A stretch of DNA of 6,308 bases, from assembly GCA_031258625.1 (NCBI GenBank), contig JAIRMO010000094.1:1-6308 (forward strand). Reading direction: 5' to 3'. The stretch comes from Spirochaetaceae bacterium (lineage in GTDB: Bacteria; Spirochaetota; Spirochaetia; Treponematales; Breznakiellaceae). The notes beneath the pieces are model-generated. The model ran no database searches, had not been told where the DNA came from, and saw only the letters and a program-made list of their open reading frames with translations. This document shows, piece by piece, positions 6,101 through 6,308 of the stretch. The first letter of the stretch is position 1; each line of letters opens with the position of its first letter. A program made the position numbers and the translations under genes.

Positions 6101-6308
6101 ATGGCACTTAACTGCGGTATTGTGGGGCTCCCCAATGTGGGGAAGTCCACCATCTTTCAGGCCCTCAGCGCCGCCCCCGCGGAGGCGGCGAATTATCCCT
6201 TTTGTACCATTAACCCCAACCTCGGTATTGAGGATGTGCCCGATGAACGGCTCCGGAAACTTTCGGAAATTTTTAAGCCCCGGCTTACCATCCCCGCATC
6301 GGTGGAAT
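6101..6308 (+). CDS. ychF: YchF/OLA1 family P-loop ATPase, 5' part only
   Basis: The first 69 codons are present; the frame is open at the window edge (full proteins are about 360-370 aa). The start [20 protein letters not shown] carries the G1/P-loop GLPNVGKST, followed by [12 protein letters not shown], the conserved YchF switch I region, and then the typical [19 protein letters not shown] stretch. YchF is an Obg-related P-loop protein that binds ATP in preference to GTP; it associates with ribosomes and in E. coli is linked to stress responses and to translation of leaderless mRNAs. The G4 and TGS regions lie outside the window. The start is fixed by family alignment and by the lack of any in-frame upstream ATG; no SD precedes it. 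It is divergent from the permease operon across 125 bp. Family identity is near certain; the regulatory reading is inference. Confidence 0.97.
   Translation, partial: MALNCGIVGLPNVGKSTIFQALSAAPAEAANYPFCTINPNLGIEDVPDERLRKLSEIFKPRLTIPASVE

Noticed and set aside
5976..6107. 44-residue N-terminal extension of the permease from an ATG at 6107
   Set aside because: The added residues look non-conserved and non-membrane, the extension overlaps the ychF start and both predicted promoters, and a start at 5975 fits the predicted +1.
1..6308. CRISPR arrays, tRNA genes, insertion-sequence ends and attachment sites
   Set aside because: I looked for spaced direct repeats, cloverleaf patterns, transposase motifs and terminal inverted repeats and saw none.

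Overview
The window reads as chromosomal DNA from a spirochaete, most likely a Treponema-like organism. This is an inference from three things: a lipoprotein with a relaxed lipobox fused to an SH3-like module, a preference for GGG and CCC-type codons, and the overall look of the proteins. No rRNA or other marker fixes the taxon. By eye the GC content is above 50 percent; this was not counted.

Layout: positions 1-293 hold no convincing gene, but contain two poly-G tracts and a weak hairpin plus T-run that may terminate the leftward operon. Three genes then run on the minus strand: an MFS permease with a large cytoplasmic HEAT-repeat tail (3699-5975), a lipoprotein with an SH3b-like domain (2247-3629), and a two-domain ABC-F ATPase (294-2243). 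The gaps are 69 bp and 3 bp, so they probably form one operon read permease, lipoprotein, ABC-F. A 125-bp divergent intergenic region (5976-6100) separates them from the 5' end of ychf/ola1 on the plus strand (6101 to the window edge).

The most interesting signal is in that divergent region. ychF has a near-consensus sigma70 promoter (TTGACC, 17-bp spacer, TACAAT) placed so that the predicted +1 is the A of its ATG, with no Shine-Dalgarno. The permease has a similar arrangement facing the other way (TTGATA, 17 bp, TATTAA, predicted +1 one base before the ATG), with the -10 inside an 18-bp perfect AT palindrome. Both mRNAs may therefore be leaderless. E. coli YchF has been reported to restrain translation of leaderless mRNAs, so YchF could feed back on its own message and on the divergent operon. 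That is a testable hypothesis and is not shown by sequence alone.

The ABC-F protein and YchF are both ribosome-associated ATPases in known systems, so the locus has a translation theme on both sides of a membrane/envelope pair whose substrate and role cannot be read from the sequence.
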